Origin: Jaenimonas drosophilae
Taxonomy: Eukaryota > Euglenozoa > Kinetoplastea > Trypanosomatida > Trypanosomatidae
NCBI GenBank assembly: GCA_030849065.1
Contig: JASAON010001448.1
Span: 1 to 29,650 of the forward strand
Reading direction: 5' to 3'
DNA: 29,650 nt
The notes under the pieces were generated by a model. It was not told where the DNA came from. It searched no databases and saw only the letters and a program-made list of their open reading frames with translations. The translations under genes and the position numbers were made by a program. Shown one piece after another: positions 25,537 through 29,650 of the stretch (position 1 is the first letter of the stretch; each line of letters opens with the position of its first letter).

Positions 25537-26937
25537 TCAACCAAGAGGCTGCAATCCGTAGGCTCCACATTCAGCAGCAGTGGGAAGTTGTAGAGAGCGC
25601 AGCACATGAATGAGGCCATCGTAGCTCACTCCTTCCTTGCGCAGCATCGGTGCCATCTTCATCTTCTCCTCCTCCTTCGTTGTTGGATGCAGCAGGTGCG
25701 AAAGAAATGTGGCATTGGCACAAAGAAGATAGCGGGTTGGGATGGAGAGCACCGCCACCGACAACACCGCCTTGAGCCCACGTTGCAGGAGTGGCGTTGC
25801 ATCGGGGCCAAGGCTCGCGAGGGGAGCTCCCGCGAGATGTATCAGGGAGCACAACACCGCGGGAGATCCCGCAAACGCAGCCGATGAGGATGAGTTTGTT
25901 GGCCACTCCAGCACATCAATCATAATGGCGAGCACCAGGCGTTGGGTGATGCAGGAGCCGGTACGCATCTCACGTGAGAGGAGGGAAATTAGGTGAATGT
26001 GGTACGTGCGCAACACATCATCAACGGCCTCATCGGGTCCTTCGAGGAGCAGCGCGCGCACCGATCTCCAACACTCCACGCACACCACAACCTGCGCCGC
26101 CATCGATGATTGTGCCAAGTGAGCAATGGCGGAGGAACCAAACGGAAGAAGTTGTTGTTGTTGTTGTTGCTCATGCTGAAGATGATTCATGCCGGCATCA
26201 TCAGCTACTCCCGATCCGACATCATCCGGCCCGCAGGCGACGATGTGGAGGTATGCATGGAGTACCACCTCACTCATAAGCAGCGACCGTAGCACTCGTC
26301 CAGCAACGGCGCACGTCTCATGATATCCGTGCGCCTCCACGAGCAGTCGCAAAAGATGAATAGAATCCATGTTGGCGTCATCCAAAGAGGATTCAGAGTG
26401 TATATCGGTGTGGTACTCATCCAGCTCCATGTGGCACAGCTCCGCATCCTCCACGAGCGCAGAGCGTAGCTCACCATAGAGCAGCACCTCTCCCACCACT
26501 TCTTCTACGTGCATGGCAACGAGCGTCTCGAAAATGAGGGCCGTTTTGCGTCGCGCCTCCATCCATACCCGCTCTCGTCGTACACAAACCCGCAACAGTG
26601 CGTGAAGAATATCCTGATTCAGCAACACATCGGGCACATGTGCGGTACCACACACATCGCTGGCCGCATCTCTATCGCCAAAATAGCGCGGGTGTAACTC
26701 TTCATCCAGGCGCGCAAACAGCTGTTGGAGGCCATCGAGAATGGTGCGTGTGGCGATGCAGAGACTTACCACATCATCGGCATGTTTCATGCGTGCGCCA
26801 ACATCTACGGAGGTGGAGGTGCTGGGGGCCAATGATGGATCCTCGTGTGTGCTCGTGGTGGTTACACCAACCGAAGAAAGAACACGCGACGCACTGCCGT
26901 ACTCCCGCTGAGGAGTGGTGTGATGCGACGTGGGCAT
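25537..26937 (-). CDS. MO25/CAB39-like armadillo-repeat protein
   Basis: A 466-residue all-helical protein that tracks MO25 (CAB39, about 340) by eye. MKHADDVVSLCIATRTILDGL matches the MO25 start; DILHALLRVCVRRERVWMEARRKTALIFETLV matches the block around GKKDVAQIFNNIL; HGYHETCAVAGRVLRSLLMSEVV matches the [20 protein letters not shown] block; and the paired helices around AAQVVVCVECWRSVRALLLE, CITQRLVLAIMIDVLEW and IPTRYLLCANATFLSHLL follow in order. It is longer because of a Ser/Thr-rich head (1-48), a Gln run (about 255-262) and loop inserts. MO25 is a scaffold that activates LKB1-STRAD and STE20-family kinases allosterically. It lies directly upstream of the PDK1-like kinase in transcription order. 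The ATG at 26935-26937 is 9 bases past an acceptor AG. The stop is TGA. A different armadillo protein remains possible. Confidence 0.7.
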   Translation of the reverse strand: MPTSHHTTPQREYGSASRVLSSVGVTTTSTHEDPSLAPSTSTSVDVGARMKHADDVVSLCIATRTILDGLQQLFARLDEELHPRYFGDRDAASDVCGTAHVPDVLLNQDILHALLRVCVRRERVWMEARRKTALIFETLVAMHVEEVVGEVLLYGELRSALVEDAELCHMELDEYHTDIHSESSLDDANMDSIHLLRLLVEAHGYHETCAVAGRVLRSLLMSEVVLHAYLHIVACGPDDVGSGVADDAGMNHLQHEQQQQQQLLPFGSSAIAHLAQSSMAAQVVVCVECWRSVRALLLEGPDEAVDDVLRTYHIHLISLLSREMRTGSCITQRLVLAIMIDVLEWPTNSSSSAAFAGSPAVLCSLIHLAGAPLASLGPDATPLLQRGLKAVLSVAVLSIPTRYLLCANATFLSHLLHPTTKEEEKMKMAPMLRKEGVSYDGLIHVLRSLQLPTAAECGAYGLQPLG

Positions 26938-27508
26938 GCCGCACTCCTACAACAACAACAATCAAGAGGATAGAAGATGAGAAGGAGGAATAGAGAAGGG
27001 GGGTTTGTGAAGAAGAAGCAGTATGGGGAGATACAAACATACGCACATGCACGTCAGAACCATCATCTTTATATATTCACGGAGATCAACATCCCAACCG
27101 CAAGAAGAGATAAGCAACAAGAGGGAAAAAAAACACATCGCGCAGCACTCACAGAAAAAAAAAAAAGAATTGTGTTCAACATAGTCTGTTTGGGTTGTTT
27201 CCTGCCGGCAGAAGCAGAGACCATCAACAACAACAGAATGGTGTATTTTCCTGATGGTGGTAGTGGGTGAACGTTGCCACCCATCCCAGAATGAAAAACA
27301 AAAGAAGAAAAGAAAAAAAAACACGTGAGGAGGATGAATTGTGGGGAGAGGAGATGATAGCTCCATCGACTAGATATCATGTTACGAACATGGCGATACA
27401 CATGCAACAACAACGGAAAAAAGAAAAGAAAAGGAGAAGAAAACAACAACAAGCATGGATACATCATCTCTCTCCTGCACAACACACACACATATACACA
27501 CACACTCA
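26938..27508. other. 570-base spacer with several pyrimidine tracts
   Basis: Besides the MO25 acceptor it has further strong tracts on the minus strand at about 27123-27131, 27152-27170, 27295-27325 and 27415-27445. TATATATTCACGG at 27070-27082 repeats a 13-mer from 5208-5220. CA repeats lie near 27482-27506. I see no gene; the Phe-rich ORFs here are translated pyrimidine tracts. Confidence 0.6.
26947..27015 (-). promoter_or_regulatory. splice acceptor of the MO25-like gene
   Basis: Minus strand: CCCCCCTTCTCTATTCCTCC followed by TTCTCATCTTCTATCCTCTTGATTG, a GTT repeat and GTAG, with AG at 26947-26948, nine bases from the ATG. Confidence 0.68.
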
Positions 27509-28792
27509 TCAGCAGGAGCTCACTACCTGAGCCGTGATGTAGAGTACGCGATCAGCCGAGCTGAAGTGCTCCACCAAAAAGTTTGTTGGCATCTCCAGCG
27601 CGGGATGAGTTCCTTGCACGCAGAACACAATGCGCTGCTTCACATGTGTGTCGGGAAGTGATTGTATCTGATAAACAAAGCCACGATGGCCACGTTCGTA
27701 GTCGCGATGAAATTTGTGCATCCGCAGCATCTTCTTCGCCCCATCATCATCATCATCATCCTCATCATCTTGGCCAGAAAAGTACTGGCGGATGCTCTTC
27801 ATCAAGCTGTACTTTGGGCCTTCTTTCATCTTGTGCTTCTCCGCATCGGTGTAGGGGCGGCTACGCTTCATCCTCCGCCACTGCGCCACCTCATCATAAA
27901 AGATGTGCCACAACAACGCACCAAACGTTGGCGCATCTGCCATCGCCACCTTGTGAAAAGACCAGTGCGCATTGATTGGGATGGCGGGTGAGCGCTCCGC
28001 ATCGCGCTCCTCGTACATCACCACGTGAGGAATGGCCAAGCACACCAGAACATCATCACGCATCGCGATGCGGCCAACACGTTCCATCCGGCGCTTCACC
28101 ACACAGCCTTGTTGGTGCCACAACATGTTGTATTCCTCATTGCTGCTGCCGCCCCACATGGCGGCGTGCTCAGCCGGTGTGTGCAAATACAGCATCGCCT
28201 GCACCACGGTGGCACGTTCCTCCTCGCTCGCGCCATCCATCAACGCAATGGCGAAGGAGCCAACCTGGGCCTTGGCGATGTGGCTCATGACATGATCATG
28301 CACGTGATGAAGGATGCCGCTCATGGTGTAGGAGGTGAAGAGGGTGGCACCCATGGCGGCCTCCTCCTCCACCGCGAGCTCCAGCTGCAGTGGTTGAGCG
28401 ACGTGTACGCGTGTGATGCGCACATCATTGCCGGATGCATCCACGTCTTGGCCAATCTCCACCACTTCGACGAGCTCCGACATAAAATCTTTGATGGCGC
28501 CAATCGGTGCATCGAGGGGCAAACGTATGCGGCCGTGGCCATCATCGCTGGAGGTGTTGTGTGCGCGGAGGCCATAAAACTGAATGCGTGCGTGCGTTGC
28601 ATCGACGGGATTCATCCATCCACGAAAGCGGTGGAGGAGTGGCGGGGCGAGGGCGAGGAGCAATGTTGTGCGCGGTGCCACAAACGTGAATTGCGGAATG
28701 GCGGCGTGGCGATGTGGGGCGATGGCGATGTCGCGGGAGAGACGCACCACGATGCCCACTTTGCCCGCATAGTCGGAAGGGCTCAATGACAT
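27509..28792 (-). CDS. conserved-looking hypothetical protein (427 aa)
   Basis: I do not recognise the family. The protein starts MSLSPSDYAGKVGIVVRLSR with alternating strands (IPQFTFVAPRTTLLLALAPP, THARIQFYGLRAH, RIRLPLDAPI), suggesting a beta-rich N-terminal half, then VGSFAIALMDGASEEERATVV and a helical middle. Residues about 295-345 (FGALLWHIFYDEVAQWRRMK through SLMKSIRQYFSG) are helical and basic, followed by an Asp run (about 349-356, from a GAT-type repeat) and a final strand-rich segment (VYQIQSLPDTHVKQRIVFCV, RVLYITAQVV). No signal peptide, membrane segment or catalytic motif is apparent. The clean acceptor (AG at 28816-28817), ATG-free leader and long single frame support expression. 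The ATG is at 28790-28792 and the stop is TGA. Confidence 0.78.
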   Translation of the reverse strand: MSLSPSDYAGKVGIVVRLSRDIAIAPHRHAAIPQFTFVAPRTTLLLALAPPLLHRFRGWMNPVDATHARIQFYGLRAHNTSSDDGHGRIRLPLDAPIGAIKDFMSELVEVVEIGQDVDASGNDVRITRVHVAQPLQLELAVEEEAAMGATLFTSYTMSGILHHVHDHVMSHIAKAQVGSFAIALMDGASEEERATVVQAMLYLHTPAEHAAMWGGSSNEEYNMLWHQQGCVVKRRMERVGRIAMRDDVLVCLAIPHVVMYEERDAERSPAIPINAHWSFHKVAMADAPTFGALLWHIFYDEVAQWRRMKRSRPYTDAEKHKMKEGPKYSLMKSIRQYFSGQDDEDDDDDDGAKKMLRMHKFHRDYERGHRGFVYQIQSLPDTHVKQRIVFCVQGTHPALEMPTNFLVEHFSSADRVLYITAQVVSSC

Positions 28793-28815
28793 GTGTACGG
28801 CAAGTAGATGCAGAG

Positions 28816-28872
28816 CTTCAACGAAGTATCAGAAAGAAAAGAAACAGGGAGGTGATGAGGGAAAAGAAGAAG
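28816..28872 (-). promoter_or_regulatory. splice acceptor of the 427-aa protein gene
   Basis: Minus strand: GGCTTCTTCTTTTCCCTCAT, CACCTCCCTGTTTCTTTTCTTTCTG, then ATACTTCGTTGAAG with AG at 28816-28817, leaving a 23-base leader. A second acceptor-like site (T-run, then GTATTAG) lies near 29069-29090. Confidence 0.65.
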
Positions 28873-28981
28873 CCGTCTTGATGATAATGATGATGCTTAT
28901 GTGTGTGTGTCCGTATGTATGTGTTTGTGTACGTGTTCTGGAAGAGAGGGGAAAGGGGAGTTGGATGGAGGTGGAGTAGAG

Positions 28982-29004
28982 GTGTGTGTGTGTGTGTGTG
29001 TGTG
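28982..29004. repeat. (GT)n microsatellite
   Basis: About eleven uninterrupted GT units upstream of the 427-aa gene. Confidence 0.9.
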
Positions 29005-29605
29005 GTGCTACGTACTGTGATGTTGTGGAGATCAATCTTGGCAACTGAGCTGATTGATGGTCGTCCTAATACAAGAACAAAAAAAAAAGATGAATTCATG
29101 CGTTGCAACTGATGATGAACGCACAGATGGAGCTTCAGAAGCATCTCCAGCTCCACAGATTGTACGGAGCCCAACCACAAGTTATTGCGCCGCGCACATC
29201 CTCCAACGAATCCATGGCAGAGCAGCCACTTCAACCTCACCTCCTCATCCACGTAGCAGACACGGAGCACAAGCACCCCACACCACACACGTGATGATGC
29301 CCACCCACCCGCTCAGCACCGCGGATTCGCTGATTGTGTGTGAAGCACACCAACACAACCAAAAAAAAAAACCCAACCACAAGATTGAGGGGAGGTTGGC
29401 GATCATGGCCTCCCGCTCATCATCACGGAGATCCATTCATTAACGTTATGTCATTCATAATGCTCCTCACACCACTCAGTGTACGTGTACGCGTACGTGT
29501 GTATTTGTATGTGTTTGTATGTGATGTATGTGCGTACGTGTAGGTGCAGCTCAAAGGACGTGAGCGAGTCCCAGCACAACGTACACTCGTGGCACCATGA
29601 CGAGC

Positions 29606-29627
29606 ACCACACACACACACACACACA
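29606..29627. repeat. (CA)n microsatellite
   Basis: About ten uninterrupted CA units near the right edge, preceded by a GT/ACGT-rich stretch at 29480-29540. Confidence 0.9.
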
Positions 29628-29650
29628 TGTACGCATCTCTCATCTACACC

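Larger units (their letters stand above)
28793..29650. other. right-edge intergenic region with GT/CA repeats
   Basis: It contains the 5' leader of the 427-aa gene, a (GT)n tract at 28982-29004, an ACGT/GT-rich patch at 29480-29540 and a CA tract at 29606-29627. From 28795 to 29096 the minus strand has no ATG. A plus-strand frame at 29112-29294 has protein-like composition but no acceptor. No gene is secure up to the window end. Confidence 0.6.

Noticed and set aside
28818..29288. 156-codon minus-strand ORF upstream of the 427-aa gene
   Set aside because: It reads through pyrimidine tracts and a GT repeat (poly Thr-His), with no family features.
1..29650. Spliced-leader RNA, tRNA or snRNA genes
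   Set aside because: I looked for a spliced-leader-like exon and for tRNA T-loop consensus in the spacers on both strands and saw none; a covariance-model scan would be needed to exclude them.

Overview
The window looks like nuclear DNA of a kinetoplastid-type euglenozoan, perhaps a bodonid or an early trypanosomatid; I cannot name the species. Every supported gene lies on the minus strand as one uninterrupted reading frame. There is no strand switch and no convincing cis-intron. Nearly every start codon follows (on the minus strand) a pyrimidine-rich or TTG-repeat tract and a nearby AG, the layout expected for spliced-leader trans-splicing of a polycistronic transcript. TAA, TAG and TGA all serve as stops, so the code is standard. 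GT/CA and GAT/ATC microsatellites are frequent between and inside genes. I found no tRNA, rRNA, CRISPR array, transposon or spliced-leader gene.

Transcription would run from high to low coordinates. In that order: a hypothetical protein (27.5-28.8 kb); an MO25-like armadillo scaffold (25.5-26.9); a PDK1-like AGC kinase (23.7-25.4); a thioredoxin domain fused to a UFD2/UBE4 U-box ubiquitin ligase (20.3-23.4); an unknown, probably mitochondrial protein (18.5-20.0); a short mitochondrial-type J-protein (17.2-18.3); a second unknown mitochondrial protein (16.2-16.9); an SLC25A34/35-like carrier (14.7-15.6); MCT-1/MCTS1 (13.6-14.2); an ICT1-like GGQ peptidyl-tRNA hydrolase (12.6-13.2); SDHAF2, the flavinylation factor for succinate dehydrogenase (11.8-12.4); a WW-domain protein whose N-terminal half looks like a decayed kinesin motor (6.8-9.9); a candidate 44-residue single-helix protein (5.7-5.8); METTL9/DREV histidine methyltransferase (4.0-4.9); a three-RRM protein with a helical C-terminal domain (1.7-3.8); and the first 18 codons of beta-tubulin at the left edge.

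The genes do not form one pathway, as is normal for kinetoplastid polycistrons. Six products between 11.8 and 20.0 kb are known or inferred to be mitochondrial. PDK1 and MO25 neighbour each other and both belong to kinase-regulation systems.

The most unusual items are the thioredoxin-E4 ligase fusion, the WW protein with a kinesin fold that has lost its ATP site, and a stretch of about 1.6 kb upstream of that gene without a single ATG on the coding strand, which suggests a very long 5' leader kept free of upstream starts. Starts were set at in-frame ATGs; several frames extend further upstream only through GTG or TTG codons.
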